A stretch of DNA of 64,000 bases, taken from assembly GCF_000420085.1 (NCBI RefSeq), contig NZ_ATUG01000001.1, positions 2,255,223 to 2,319,222 of the forward strand, written 5' to 3'. The notes under the pieces were generated by a model. The model ran no database searches and had not been told where the DNA came from. It worked only from the letters and a program-made list of their open reading frames with translations. Source of the stretch: Desulfospira joergensenii DSM 10085 (GTDB taxonomy: Bacteria > Desulfobacterota > Desulfobacteria > Desulfobacterales > Desulfobacteraceae). Shown here one piece after another: positions 1 through 9,560 of this stretch; positions within the stretch are counted from its first letter, which is position 1; the number at the start of each line of letters is the position of its first letter. The translations under genes and the position numbers were made by a program.

Positions 1-632
1 AAAAAGCCCTGGTGGATACCGACCCTAAGGCATTGAACAGCCCGGAGATGATCAAGGCTCTTGAGACCTTTAAGATGATCAAGAACTTTACGGACAAGGA
101 TGCCCCGGGCAGGGACTGGAACATGGCCACGGCCATGGTCATCAAGGGAGAGGCGGCCATGCAGTTCATGGGAGACTGGGCAAAGGGAGAATTCACCGCT
201 GCCGGAAAAAATCCGGGGTCCGACTATGTGGCCGTGCCCGTGCCGGAAACCGCAGGCTCCTACCTGTTCAACGTGGACTCCTTTATCATGTTCGATGTAA
301 AGGATAAGGAGGCCAAGAAGGCCCAGGCAGCCATGGCCCGGCTGATTCTGAGCAACACTTTCCAGGAGGTCTTTAATGTGAACAAGGGCTCCATCCCCGT
401 GAAAACCGGGGTGTCCAAGACCGCCTTTGACGATATCGCCCTTAGGTCCATGGACGAGTTTGCCGCCGGTGCGGCCAATAAAACCCTGATGCCCAGCATG
501 GCCCACGGCATGGCCGTTTCTCCGGCTGTCCAGGGGGCGATCTACGATGTGGTGACCAAGTTTTACAATTCAGACATGAGCGCCAAGGATGCAGCAGCCC
601 AGCTGGTCTCTGCCGTGGCCGACGCAGAATAA
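1..632 (+). CDS. Sugar ABC transporter substrate-binding protein, C-terminal part
   Basis: The gene enters from the left edge; the frame is open to base 3 and ends at the TAA at 630-632, so about 209 C-terminal residues are visible. The sequence is typical of the C-terminal lobe of extracellular solute-binding family 1 proteins (MalE/UgpB/ThuE type): the stretch around GEAAMQFMGDWAKGEF is the usual ligand-cleft segment. It is followed at 675 by two MalF/MalG-type permeases, a MalK-type ATPase and a ROK kinase, so it should be the periplasmic receptor of a sugar importer. The ligand cannot be told from the fragment. The GTG at 12 is only an internal codon, not a start. Confidence 0.85.
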   Translation, partial: KALVDTDPKALNSPEMIKALETFKMIKNFTDKDAPGRDWNMATAMVIKGEAAMQFMGDWAKGEFTAAGKNPGSDYVAVPVPETAGSYLFNVDSFIMFDVKDKEAKKAQAAMARLILSNTFQEVFNVNKGSIPVKTGVSKTAFDDIALRSMDEFAAGAANKTLMPSMAHGMAVSPAVQGAIYDVVTKFYNSDMSAKDAAAQLVSAVADAE

Positions 633-674
633 GAGAATCGCGGCGCGGCCCAGGACCGGCTGCGCCCTAATTTT

Positions 675-1562
675 ATGAAAAATCATCTCTCATATCTGTC
701 GGACAGGTTCCTGCCCAAACTGGTGGTGGCCCCCACCTTTCTGGCCATCATGGTCTTTGTCTACAGCTTTATCCTCTGGACTGCCTGGATCTCCTTTACC
801 AAATCCAGGATGCTGCCCCGGTACAAATTCGAAGGGCTGGTCCAGTATATCAAATTGTTCACCAATGAACGCTGGTGGGTGGCCAGCAAAAACCTGGTGA
901 TCTTTGGTTTTCTGTTCATTGTGATCTGCATTCTGCTCGGACTGATGCTGGCCATTTTCCTGGACCAGAAGATCCGAATCGAAGGGGCCCTGAGGACCGT
1001 GTTCCTCTATCCCATGGCCCTCTCCTTCATCGTCACGGGCACGGTATGGAAATGGATTCTCAATCCCAGCCTGGGGCTGGAGCGGCTGGTCCGGGAAATG
1101 GGATTTTCCCAGTTTCAGTTTGACTGGCTGGTCAACTCTAAAATGGCCATCTACACCGTTGTCATTGCCGGGGTCTGGCAGTCGACCGGTTTTGTCATGG
1201 CCCTGTTCCTGGCAGGTCTGAGGGGAATTGACGATGCCATCATCAAGGCGGCCCGGATTGACGGGGCCAGTCTGCCCCGGATCTATACCCGGATCATCAT
1301 TCCCAGTCTGCGGCCGGTATTTTTCAGCACCATCATGATCCTCTCCCACATCGCCGTGAAAAGCTTTGACCTGGTGGTGGCCCTGACCGGAGGCGGACCG
1401 GGCTATGCCTCGGATCTGCCCGCCACCTTCATGTACTCCTTTGCCTTTACCCGTGGCCGGCTGGGCATGGGGGCGGCCTCTTCCATGGTGATGTTCGGCG
1501 CGGTCCTGGCTGTCATCGTCCCCTATCTTTACTCGGAACTGAGGAGCCGGTCCCATGGATAG
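675..1562 (+). CDS. Sugar ABC transporter permease, MalF/UgpA type
   Basis: A 295-residue inner-membrane protein with about six hydrophobic segments. It carries the binding-protein-dependent permease coupling (EAA-like) loop near residues 185-220, seen as the run AARIDGASLPRIYTRIIIPSLRP, with the conserved G and following I/P. The length fits the short MalF-like (UgpA, ThuF) class. Its stop overlaps the start of the second permease by eight bases, which indicates translational coupling. It should form the heterodimeric channel with the next gene, driven by the ATPase at 2416. Confidence 0.9.
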   Translation: MKNHLSYLSDRFLPKLVVAPTFLAIMVFVYSFILWTAWISFTKSRMLPRYKFEGLVQYIKLFTNERWWVASKNLVIFGFLFIVICILLGLMLAIFLDQKIRIEGALRTVFLYPMALSFIVTGTVWKWILNPSLGLERLVREMGFSQFQFDWLVNSKMAIYTVVIAGVWQSTGFVMALFLAGLRGIDDAIIKAARIDGASLPRIYTRIIIPSLRPVFFSTIMILSHIAVKSFDLVVALTGGGPGYASDLPATFMYSFAFTRGRLGMGAASSMVMFGAVLAVIVPYLYSELRSRSHG

Positions 1563-2406
1563 AATCTATTTCAAGGCCGCTGTCTACGCAGTTCTGGTAA
1601 TCGCGGCCATCTATTTTCTCGTGCCCCTGGTCATCATGATCTTCACCTCTTTGAAAACCATGGAAGATATCCGCACCGGCACCCTGATCTCCTTTCCCAA
1701 AACCTTTTCCCTGGAGGCATGGAAAACGGCCTGGGACTCGGCCTGCATCGGAGTGACCTGTGAAGGCATCAAGGGCTACTTTTTCAACTCCATCAAGATC
1801 ACCGTGCCGGCCGTGGCCATCTCCACCCTCATGGGAGCGGCCAACGGATATGTGTTCTCCAAATGGAAATTTTGGGGAAGCGAGGTAATCTTCTCCATGC
1901 TGCTCCTGGGCTGTTTCATTCCCTTCCAGATCATCCTTCTGCCCATGGCCAAGCTCCTGGGCGTCCTGGGCCTTGCCCAGACCCTGCCCGGCCTGATCCT
2001 GGTTCATATTGTCTACGGTCTGGCCTTTACCACCCTGTTTTTCAGGAACTTCTACGTGACCATTCCCCGGGAGCTGGTCAATGCGGCCAAGATCGATGGG
2101 GCCGGTTTTTTCAGGATCTTCTTTAAGATCATGCTGCCGGTCTCTGTTCCCATATTTGTGGTCTCCATCATCTGGCAGACCACCCAGATCTGGAATGATT
2201 TTCTTTTCGGGGTGGTCTTTTCCTCGGGAGAGACCCAGCCGGTCACCGTGGCCCTGAACAACCTGGTCAACACCTCCACCGGCATCAAGAAATACAACGT
2301 GGACATGGCCGCAGCCATCATTGCGGCCCTGCCCACCCTGGCCGTTTACATCGTTGCCGGCAAATACTTTCTGCGGGGACTCACCGCAGGCTCTGTAAAA
2401 GGATAA
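1555..2406 (+). CDS. Sugar ABC transporter permease, MalG/UgpE type
   Basis: A 283-residue protein with six predicted membrane segments. The EAA coupling motif appears as ELVNAAKIDGAGFFRIFFKI, about residues 175-195, as in MalG-like permeases. The ATG at 1555 lies inside the end of the upstream permease gene. It is the second half of the translocation channel. The C-terminus ends soon after the last membrane segment, with the usual LRGLTAGSVKG-type ending of this family. Confidence 0.9.
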   Translation: MDRIYFKAAVYAVLVIAAIYFLVPLVIMIFTSLKTMEDIRTGTLISFPKTFSLEAWKTAWDSACIGVTCEGIKGYFFNSIKITVPAVAISTLMGAANGYVFSKWKFWGSEVIFSMLLLGCFIPFQIILLPMAKLLGVLGLAQTLPGLILVHIVYGLAFTTLFFRNFYVTIPRELVNAAKIDGAGFFRIFFKIMLPVSVPIFVVSIIWQTTQIWNDFLFGVVFSSGETQPVTVALNNLVNTSTGIKKYNVDMAAAIIAALPTLAVYIVAGKYFLRGLTAGSVKG

Positions 2407-2415
2407 AACCCGCCC

Positions 2416-3531
2416 ATGGCATCCCTGAGCATTGAAAATGTAAAAAAACAATTCGGCAAGACCGTGGTCTTAAGGGACATCTGTCTGGACATCACCCATG
2501 GTGAATTCCTGGTCCTGGTCGGACCCTCGGGCTGCGGGAAATCCACCCTGCTCAACCTGATCGCTGGCCTTGAGACCATCTCCGACGGGGTTATCCGCAT
2601 CGGGGAAAAGGACGTCACCCATGTCCCGCCCAAGGACAGAGACATTGCCATGGTCTTCCAGTCCTATGCCCTTTACCCCAATATGAACGTGAGAAAGAAC
2701 ATCTCCTTCGGCCTGGAAACCCGGAAAATGGCCCGGCCTGAAATTAAAAAACAGGTGGAAAAGGTGGCGGCCATGCTCCAGATTGAAGACCTGCTGGACA
2801 GGAAACCGGCCCAGCTGTCCGGGGGCCAGAGACAGCGGGTGGCCATGGGAAGGGCCCTGGCCCGGGAACCGGCCATATTTCTCTTTGACGAACCCCTGTC
2901 CAACCTGGATGCCAAGCTGCGGGTGGACATGCGCACCGAGATCAAGCTGCTCCACCAGAAGGTGGGGACCACCATTGTCTACGTGACCCATGACCAGATC
3001 GAAGCCATGACCCTGGCCGACCGTATCGCCGTCATGAAGGACGGGGTCATTCAGCAGTTCGGCAGCCCCCGGGAGATCTACGACAACCCCTCCTCCATGT
3101 TTGTGGCCGGATTCATCGGCTCCCCTGCCATGAATTTCATCCCCTGCGAACTGGGGGAAGAGGACGGGGAATACGGAATCCTTCTGACGGCCGGGCAGGA
3201 TGAAACCTGTTTTATCCCGGCCGGAGGACTCTGCCGGAATCCCGGAGACCTGGCCGGCAAATCCCTGGTCTTAGGTCTCCGACCGGAACAGATTGGTGCC
3301 GCTCTGCCCGGGGATCAGATCCTTCCCCCCATGTCCAGGCTCACCTGCCGGGTGGATGTGGTGGAACCCACAGGGCCGGACACCCTGGTTTTTACCCGGA
3401 TCAACCGGGTGAAGACCACCTGCCGGATCCACCCGGACCGGGCCGTGGCCCCCGGGCAGACCATGGATCTTACCCTGGACACCTCCAAGGCGGTTCTCTT
3501 TGATTCCGCCGCAGGAACAAGGATCCAATAG
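2416..3531 (+). CDS. Sugar ABC transporter ATPase, MalK/UgpC type
   Basis: A 371-residue cytoplasmic ATPase. Visible motifs are Walker [10 protein letters not shown] (about residues 36-44), the Q-loop in VFQSYALYP, signature LSGGQRQR, Walker B IFLFDEP, and the H-loop in VTHDQ. The last 130 residues form the TOBE/MalK regulatory extension. The family energises import of maltose, glycerol-3-phosphate, trehalose and similar compounds; the regulatory domain does not show which. It starts nine bases after the second permease and ends two bases before the ROK kinase, so all are in one operon. Confidence 0.92.
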   Translation: MASLSIENVKKQFGKTVVLRDICLDITHGEFLVLVGPSGCGKSTLLNLIAGLETISDGVIRIGEKDVTHVPPKDRDIAMVFQSYALYPNMNVRKNISFGLETRKMARPEIKKQVEKVAAMLQIEDLLDRKPAQLSGGQRQRVAMGRALAREPAIFLFDEPLSNLDAKLRVDMRTEIKLLHQKVGTTIVYVTHDQIEAMTLADRIAVMKDGVIQQFGSPREIYDNPSSMFVAGFIGSPAMNFIPCELGEEDGEYGILLTAGQDETCFIPAGGLCRNPGDLAGKSLVLGLRPEQIGAALPGDQILPPMSRLTCRVDVVEPTGPDTLVFTRINRVKTTCRIHPDRAVAPGQTMDLTLDTSKAVLFDSAAGTRIQ

Positions 3532-3533
3532 GC

Positions 3534-4463
3534 ATGGAAGGCTCATCCGGCAAAAAAGATCAAGGCTTTCAGATCGGCATTGACCTCGGGGGGACCAAAA
3601 CCGAGATCATTCTGCTTTCCCGGGGAACCCGGGAACTTTTCCGGGAGCGGATTCCCACCCCAAAGGATGAACCGGACAATTACACTGCGGTTCTGGGCAA
3701 TATCCAGGGCCTGGTCAAAAAAGCCCTGACCTGCCTGCCGGACCGGGAAAAGTATACCATCGGCATCGGGATTCCCGGCACCCTGGACAGGCCCACCCGT
3801 CTGGTCTGGAATGCCAATACCACCTGGCTGGCCGGAAAGCCCTTTCAGGCCGACCTGGAAAAAAGGCTGGGCAGGCCCGTTGTCATGGATAACGACGCCA
3901 ACTGCTTTGTCCTGGCCGAAGCCATGGCCGGAGCAGCCAAAGGATTTGGACTGGTCTTCGGCATTATCATGGGCACCGGGTGCGGAGGAGGTCTTTGCAT
4001 CAACGGCCGCCTTCACAGCGGCAGCCACGGCATTGCCGGGGAATGGGGCCATTTATCCGTTGACCCGGCAGGAGAGCTCTGCTTCTGCGGGAACCGGGGC
4101 TGCATCGATACCAAGCTCACCGGCCCGGCAATGACCCGGGCCTATTCCAAATTAACCGGCCAGACCCTGGATGCCCGGGAGATCGCGGCCTTGGCAAGAA
4201 AAGGGGAAAAAGACGGCGTCAGGGTTTTTCAGCAGTTCCTGGATGATTTCGGCAGGGCCGTGGGAGGTCTGATCTCCCTGCTCGACCCGGATGCCATCGT
4301 CCTGGGTGGAGGATTATCCAATATCCCCGAGCTTTACAGCCTGGGCATGGAAAGAGTCCGGGCCTATGCCTTCCATGAAAAGGTGCGCACCCCCATTCTC
4401 AAGAACCGTCTGGGAGATTCCGCCGGAGTCATCGGCGCGGCCTGGCTGGGCGCATCTGCCTGA
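3534..4463 (+). CDS. ROK-family sugar kinase (glucokinase/fructokinase-like)
   Basis: A 309-residue ROK protein. The phosphate-binding motif DLGGTKTE lies near residue 18. A second glycine-rich motif MGTGCGGG is followed by GEWGHLSVDP, and the ROK zinc site is seen as CFCGNRGC with the preceding His. There is no N-terminal helix-turn-helix, so it is a kinase rather than an NagC/XylR-type repressor. The expected role is ATP-dependent phosphorylation of the hexose brought in by the upstream ABC importer. The start two bases after the ATPase stop indicates coupling. Sugar specificity cannot be read from sequence alone. Confidence 0.88.
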   Translation: MEGSSGKKDQGFQIGIDLGGTKTEIILLSRGTRELFRERIPTPKDEPDNYTAVLGNIQGLVKKALTCLPDREKYTIGIGIPGTLDRPTRLVWNANTTWLAGKPFQADLEKRLGRPVVMDNDANCFVLAEAMAGAAKGFGLVFGIIMGTGCGGGLCINGRLHSGSHGIAGEWGHLSVDPAGELCFCGNRGCIDTKLTGPAMTRAYSKLTGQTLDAREIAALARKGEKDGVRVFQQFLDDFGRAVGGLISLLDPDAIVLGGGLSNIPELYSLGMERVRAYAFHEKVRTPILKNRLGDSAGVIGAAWLGASA

Positions 4464-4466
4464 TAT

Positions 4467-4528
4467 CCGGATCCCGTAATTTACCGTTTTATTTTGGACC
4501 AACGGGTTCCCTGGAGATCCGGTTTTTT
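4467..4528 (+). terminator. Possible terminator of the sugar operon
   Basis: Arms CCGGATC (4467-4473) and GATCCGG (4516-4522) are a perfect 7-bp inverted repeat. They are followed directly by six T residues (4523-4528), three bases after the ROK kinase stop. The 42-base loop is long for a simple terminator, so an inner fold or coincidence is possible. Confidence 0.45.
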
Positions 4529-4959
4529 AATTTGAATGCCCCATAAAAAATATAACGAACTTCTTTATTCGGTTTTAAGAACTTGGCGAATTTCCTATGC
4601 CCAATATAGTATATAAAAAGGGAATGATATTCTACTTTTCAGAATAGCCCATACGGATTATCGGGCAGCGTGTCCAATATAACACCATTAATTTATTGAA
4701 TATATCCTCACTAATATCCATAGGATCTCAGAATTTTATCCCGGCGGGTATAAGTTTTATCTAGTCCTCGCATTAGAAAGACAATAGTCTTTCGTGAGAA
4801 CCTCCTTTCCTTAACAATAGTCAAATATACCTCCTCTAATTTGTGATCTGTTTCCTTTGTTCCAGATCCACTTAAATTTTTTCTGTCAAAGGGAACCGCC
4901 AAATTTTTTAATGAGGCACAATAATTTTTTTGAATTTTAAACAAAGAGATGGAGGAGAA
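4529..4959. other. AT-rich intergenic region upstream of the phosphoesterase
   Basis: This stretch is clearly richer in A and T than the flanking genes. It has a small perfect hairpin, GAAAGAC/GTCTTTC with an AATA loop, at 4776-4793. A 77-codon reading frame on the minus strand (4711-4944) lacks a ribosome binding site and matches nothing I recognise. The region presumably carries the promoter of the rightward gene at 4960, but no convincing -35/-10 pair stands out. The base change suggests a boundary between differently acquired segments. Confidence 0.4.
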
Positions 4960-7900
4960 ATGAAAAGGTTTGTTTTAATTTTATTATTGCTGGTTGGATT
5001 TTGCACACCGGCGTTTTCAGCGGAAATTGTCGGACAATGGGATTTTGATGATTCCTCTGACATGACCCGAGCGACAATCGGGCCGGATCTGGTTCTGACC
5101 GGCAGCCACACATCCGTATCCGGGCACAGCTCAGGAGATTTTGCCGCCAGTATCGGGCTTGGAAGCTATTATACCTGCAACAACGAATTCACTCCCAACG
5201 GGGGAGGAAGCCATGTGAATAACTATACCCTGGTCTATGACATCAAATGTTCTTTGACCAGCGGATACAGCAGCCTGCTCCAGACCAATCAGACCAACTC
5301 CAATGACGGCGAAATTTTTACCAAATCCAATGGGGCCATCGGGGTGGGGGACACAGGCTATGCCCCTGAGGGTACCATTGAAGCGGATACCTGGACCCGG
5401 ATTGTCGTCCGGGTTGAGAATGGTGAACTCTTTGAAATCTGGAAAAACGGCACAAAGGTCCTGGACGGAAATCCCCAGTCCGTGGACGGCCGTTTCGGAA
5501 TCGAAGAGGTCTTTCATCTTTTCCGGGATAATGATGGTGAAGAGGAGACCATTGAAATTTCAAAATTTGTTTTTTATGACGGCGTTCTTACCGAAGAAGA
5601 GATTGCGGCCCTGGGAGGCGCCCGGGAGGCGGCCACACTTGTGGGACAATGGGATTTTGAAAATCCGGACAATTTGACCCTTGCAACCATAGGAAAGGAT
5701 CTGACCCGTATTGGTTCGGATTCGGCAGTGGAAGGAATCGATTCCGAAGACGGAGCCGCAAGAATAGGTGTGGGCAGTTATTATTCCATTGATCACGGAA
5801 TCACACCCGCTGACGGAGAAACCAATGTGAATCAGTGGAGCCTTGTGGTGGATTTTACATTTTCCGAATCCGACAACAATACCTGGAAAGCTTTTTTCCA
5901 GACAAACCCTTCAAATTTCAATGATGGGGATTGCTTTATCAATGAAGAGAATGCCATCGGCGTTTCCGCCACAGGGTATTCAAACAACAGCGATAATGAC
6001 AGCCTTGAATTTGCATGCGAGCCAGGGGAATGGTACAGGCTTGTGGCAGTGATTGACAACAACAGCGGAAGGTATGACCTCTATATTAACGGGGAACTGG
6101 TTCTCGATGGGGTAGCCCAGGAAATTGACGGGCGCTTTTCCCTTGAAGAGACCCTTCTTCTTTTCGCCGATGAAAACGGGGAAGACAATAGCATTGATGT
6201 TTCCCTTGTCCAGCTCTATGACGCGGCTTTAACATCCGGTGAAGTGGCAGACCTTCAGGGACCGGGTGGGGTAGAACCGCCCAAGACTTTAGAATTCCTG
6301 ACAGATCCCTACCTTCAGAATGTAAAAAAAGACGGGATCACCATCATGTGGGAAACCAGTATTGAGGCCGACTCATCCGTTGAATACAGCATGGATGAGT
6401 CTCTTGATTATAGCGTTGTTCCCACCTTTGAAACCAACACCCAGGAGACGGTCATTTACAAGGCTGTCCTGACAGGACTTAGCCCGGATACAAAATATAA
6501 TTTCAGGGTGACGGCAGATGATCTGGTCATCTCTGACCTGTCTTTTAAAACGGCACCTGAAGAAAAGATTGCCTTCAGCTTTGGCGTATGGGCCGACAGC
6601 CAGGGAACAAATCACGCGACATTCCCTGACGATTTATATGAGCCCACAAAAACGATGATGGCCCATATGGCCGGGAATGTGGACATCGGGGTTTCCGTGG
6701 GGGATCTTGCAGAAGACGGAAACAGCTACACAGACACCCATCTCTATTACCTGGACCGGGTGGCCAAATACCTTGGAAAAACCAGACCATGGTTCAATGC
6801 CTGGGGGAATCATGACAAAGACCAGGGGGCAATGATAAGACAATTTGCCGATATGCCCAGCAAGGACCGGGGCGAACCCTATGACCCCGGATATGGATCA
6901 TTTATGTTTGAATATGCAGGATGCTATTTTATCTGTATTGACAATGCCTGTCTCAGTGTTGGTGAATTAGACGTGATTGAATCCATGCTCATGGAAGCCA
7001 GAGAAAACAGCGCAAAACATATTTTTGTCTTTATTCACAAGGCACCCTATTACGAGCGCTGGTATGAGGGAGAAGAATCGGTCAGATTCTATCTGGTCCC
7101 CCTGCTTGAAGAGTACAAGGTGGATATTTTGTTTTCAGGCCACACACACGCGTATCAAAGGGGATACCTGAACGGCGTCTATTATTGTGTAACAGGAGGG
7201 GGGAGCTGGCTGGATACTTCCGAGCCCCTTACAACGGACTGGGAACACATGACCGTTGGCGGCTACCATGATCTGGCAGATGGCATTGACGGCGGCCTTG
7301 TCAATGAATATGTGCGAGTGGATGTGACCGATAACGGATATACGGCCCATATGGTTGCATTTGAGCCCTCAGGAGAGGAAATGCTGGGCGTCACGGATGA
7401 TTTCGGCAGCCCCAATTTTGAAGCTGACGGCATTAATTTTCCTGAAGCCATTGTGAACGAAGCCTATGAGCAGGATCTTTCGGAAATGGCGAGTGATCCG
7501 GATAACAGGGATCTTGTCTTTTCCATGAACGAGGGGCCGGAATGGCTGTTCGTTGACAAGGACGGAATTCTTTTTGGAACCCCATCTTCTGAGGATATTG
7601 GACTGAACACATTTAAAATCAGAGTTGAAAACGATAGAAACGGATATGATATCGCCGAAGTCCAGATCCGGGTCAGTGGCGGTTTAGACCTTGTCACGGA
7701 TCTGGTGAATGTTGAAATCAGCAATACAGAATACAACAGAAGACAAAAAACATACTCTGTTACTGCCGAACTGGAAAATGTATCAAACACTACAGTATCA
7801 GGGCCTCTGAACCTTGTGATCACGGATCTCTCACCCGGGGATGCCCAGGTTGAAGAGAGTGATGGCTCCTTGGACGGATCCCCCTACATCGAATTCCTTG

Positions 7901-8022
7901 GGGAAGATCAAACCTTTTCTCCGGGAGAGATTCTGGGACCGGTTACAATTAAAATCACAACTTCATCAAGGGTTAAACTTCAGTTTAATACAGAAGTTTA
8001 TGGGAAAGCAGACCCCCGGTAA
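4960..8022 (+). CDS. Secreted LamG-domain metallophosphoesterase (purple-acid-phosphatase-like)
   Basis: The ATG at 4960 is chosen because GGAGGAG precedes it and a Sec signal peptide follows (hydrophobic LILLLLVGFCTPAFSA, cut near residue 21). This gives 1020 residues. Two homologous concanavalin/LamG-like modules (about 22-220 and 228-430) both begin with VGQWDF. A fibronectin-III-like module (about 445-540) with the PAP N-domain look comes next. The calcineurin-like phosphoesterase core (about 545-770) shows ADSQ, GDLAEDG, WGNHD, FIHKAPYY and GHTHAYQRG, so the metal ligands are present. A putative Ig/cadherin-like domain (about 815-900) and a C-terminal beta domain follow. It probably acts on phosphoesters outside the cell, with the LamG modules binding glycan. 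It lies just ahead of a PEP-CTERM protein. Confidence 0.82.
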   Translation: MKRFVLILLLLVGFCTPAFSAEIVGQWDFDDSSDMTRATIGPDLVLTGSHTSVSGHSSGDFAASIGLGSYYTCNNEFTPNGGGSHVNNYTLVYDIKCSLTSGYSSLLQTNQTNSNDGEIFTKSNGAIGVGDTGYAPEGTIEADTWTRIVVRVENGELFEIWKNGTKVLDGNPQSVDGRFGIEEVFHLFRDNDGEEETIEISKFVFYDGVLTEEEIAALGGAREAATLVGQWDFENPDNLTLATIGKDLTRIGSDSAVEGIDSEDGAARIGVGSYYSIDHGITPADGETNVNQWSLVVDFTFSESDNNTWKAFFQTNPSNFNDGDCFINEENAIGVSATGYSNNSDNDSLEFACEPGEWYRLVAVIDNNSGRYDLYINGELVLDGVAQEIDGRFSLEETLLLFADENGEDNSIDVSLVQLYDAALTSGEVADLQGPGGVEPPKTLEFLTDPYLQNVKKDGITIMWETSIEADSSVEYSMDESLDYSVVPTFETNTQETVIYKAVLTGLSPDTKYNFRVTADDLVISDLSFKTAPEEKIAFSFGVWADSQGTNHATFPDDLYEPTKTMMAHMAGNVDIGVSVGDLAEDGNSYTDTHLYYLDRVAKYLGKTRPWFNAWGNHDKDQGAMIRQFADMPSKDRGEPYDPGYGSFMFEYAGCYFICIDNACLSVGELDVIESMLMEARENSAKHIFVFIHKAPYYERWYEGEESVRFYLVPLLEEYKVDILFSGHTHAYQRGYLNGVYYCVTGGGSWLDTSEPLTTDWEHMTVGGYHDLADGIDGGLVNEYVRVDVTDNGYTAHMVAFEPSGEEMLGVTDDFGSPNFEADGINFPEAIVNEAYEQDLSEMASDPDNRDLVFSMNEGPEWLFVDKDGILFGTPSSEDIGLNTFKIRVENDRNGYDIAEVQIRVSGGLDLVTDLVNVEISNTEYNRRQKTYSVTAELENVSNTTVSGPLNLVITDLSPGDAQVEESDGSLDGSPYIEFLGEDQTFSPGEILGPVTIKITTSSRVKLQFNTEVYGKADPR

Positions 8023-8100
8023 AGCAGGATCAATATTATGAAAACCAAGCATAAGAAAAGCAGTTTAACCGAATTAAAAGAACATAAAGGAATGAAAAAC

Positions 8101-8697
8101 ATGAAATATGCAGAAAATTTCAAGGTCATTATCATGGTCGTATTGGTCTTGTTTTCGGCGTTAGGAGTATCCTCTGCCACAATGATCGATTTAACGGAGG
8201 ATGGCGGGTTTTACACAGAAGGAAGCGTGGACTATAATTCAACGAACAGTGTCACCCTGTATGAAGATGCGGGTATGGGATATACCCTGCTTTATAATGA
8301 TCCCTATTACTCTGACAGCACAGGTATATCTGCCGCAGATGAACTCTTAAGTTTTGACATCTCCCTTTATACAACGGGATATGACAGCTTTGAGATTAAT
8401 CTGCTCACCGAGGAGGATTCAATCTCCTTGTTCTACTATGAAAACAGCAGCTCGGGAATTGTTGATTTTGAGGCAAGCTGTTCATTCGACCTTTCAGATT
8501 ATAACCTGGACGATATCTTCGGACTTGAGTTTGTCCTGACAAGCGTTGATTATGGCGGTATTACAGATACCGTTGATGCAAGCTTTACCATAAGCAATGT
8601 TCAGACAAATAGTCCTGTGCCGGAACCCGCCAGTTTCTTCCTTCTAGGCTCCGGCCTGCTCTGGCTGGCTAGGCGGCAAAGAAAGATCATAAATTAG
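8101..8697 (+). CDS. PEP-CTERM sorting-domain protein
   Basis: About 198 residues if started at the ATG at 8101, which has AAGGAA at suitable spacing; in-frame ATGs at 8038 and 8092 are possible. An N-terminal signal segment (VIIMVVLVLFSALGVSSA) is followed by an acidic, Ser/Tyr-rich domain of probable beta structure. The end is VPEPA, a hydrophobic helix and a basic RRQRK tail: the canonical PEP-CTERM signal cleaved by exosortase (EpsH/XrtA) during export to the cell surface or matrix. No exosortase is present in the window. It sits 78 bases after the phosphoesterase, so the two may be co-expressed as extracellular-matrix components. The main domain is not recognised. Confidence 0.85.
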   Translation: MKYAENFKVIIMVVLVLFSALGVSSATMIDLTEDGGFYTEGSVDYNSTNSVTLYEDAGMGYTLLYNDPYYSDSTGISAADELLSFDISLYTTGYDSFEINLLTEEDSISLFYYENSSSGIVDFEASCSFDLSDYNLDDIFGLEFVLTSVDYGGITDTVDASFTISNVQTNSPVPEPASFFLLGSGLLWLARRQRKIIN

Positions 8698-8741
8698 CAA
8701 AGCAGGGTTGTTTCTCTTATTTTACCAATAATTACCCACGT

Positions 8742-8781
8742 GGGCGGGTTTCCGATCTAGGAAACCTGCCCTTTTCTTCTT
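8742..8781 (+). terminator. Rho-independent terminator after the PEP-CTERM gene
   Basis: A 12-bp stem: left arm 8742-8753, right arm 8760-8771, with one G-U wobble. The loop is 6 bases (GATCTA), followed by TTTTCTTCTT. It lies 45 bases beyond the stop of the PEP-CTERM gene and is a strong intrinsic terminator. Confidence 0.85.
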
Positions 8782-8835
8782 CAATCCGCAGCCCTATTCA
8801 GAAAAGTCTTTTGCATCCACGGAGGAGTTTGCCCG

Positions 8836-8929
8836 GAATCCAGGAGAGCGGTTCCCAAAAATCACCGTAAAGGCCGACTGCCTGTCTCTGGATTCTTGAT
8901 TCGATTGAGGGATGATTCTCTTTCGAATC
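8836..8929. repeat. Two inverted repeats between convergent genes
   Basis: GAATCCAG (8836-8843) pairs with CTGGATTC (8888-8895), and GATTCGA (8898-8904) pairs with TCGAATC (8923-8929). The second stem lies just beyond the metW stop and could end leftward transcription, although no T-run follows it on that strand. The role is unknown. Confidence 0.4.
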
Positions 8930-8936
8930 TCTTCCC

Positions 8937-9560
8937 CTACTCCCTTCCAATCAGAAAAATTCCATAGGTGGCAAACAGATTGGGCAGGAAATGAACCTGC
9001 TTCCCCCGGCGGTTCTGATCCTTTGTGTTGATGGCCGCCCTTTTCAGGATGCTGAATCCGGCCTGCCGGGCAAAATGCTTGAAATCCCGGAGGCTGAGCA
9101 CCCGGATATTGGGGGTGTTGTGCCAGTCATAGGGCAGTTCCCGGGTGACCGGAGCACAGCCGGTGAGGGCCAGCTGGGTCCTGACCTTGAAATGGCCGAA
9201 GTTGGGGAAAGAGACAATCCCCATTTTCGCCACCCGGAGCATGGACTGAATCAGGGTGGCAGGATCATAGACCTGCTGGAGAGTCTGGGAGCAGATGGCA
9301 TAGTCAAAGGCCTGGTCCGGATAATCCAGGATCTCCGTATTGATGTCCCCCTGAAGAACGGAGATCCCCTTTTCAATACAGCGCACCACCTTGGCTTCCT
9401 CGATTTCAATGCCCCGTTCCTTTACCTGCTTCTCGGTCTTGAGCCAGTGAAGGATCTCTCCCTCGCCGCAGCCAAGGCCCAGGACCCTGGATCCGGGCCG
9501 GATCCAGGAGGCGATGATCTGCAGATCATACCGCAAAGGGTCCATGGATTTATCAATCAT
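8937..9560 (-). CDS. metW: Methionine biosynthesis protein MetW
   Basis: About 207 residues using the ATG at 9560, which overlaps the metX stop (9553-9555); a longer start at 9596 would run further into metX. It has a class I methyltransferase-like fold, with the SAM-site motif VLGLGCGEGEIL and, later, LQGDINTEIL and DYAICSQTLQQV. MetW is routinely encoded directly after metX and is needed for, or enhances, homoserine acylation. The end near the C-terminus (FLPNLFATYGIFLI) matches the family. Translational coupling to metX fits a MetX-MetW complex. Confidence 0.92.
   Translation of the reverse strand: MIDKSMDPLRYDLQIIASWIRPGSRVLGLGCGEGEILHWLKTEKQVKERGIEIEEAKVVRCIEKGISVLQGDINTEILDYPDQAFDYAICSQTLQQVYDPATLIQSMLRVAKMGIVSFPNFGHFKVRTQLALTGCAPVTRELPYDWHNTPNIRVLSLRDFKHFARQAGFSILKRAAINTKDQNRRGKQVHFLPNLFATYGIFLIGRE

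Noticed and set aside
4711-4944. 77-codon minus-strand frame in the AT-rich gap before the phosphoesterase
   Set aside because: No ribosome site, no recognised sequence, and it occupies the probable promoter region of the rightward gene.
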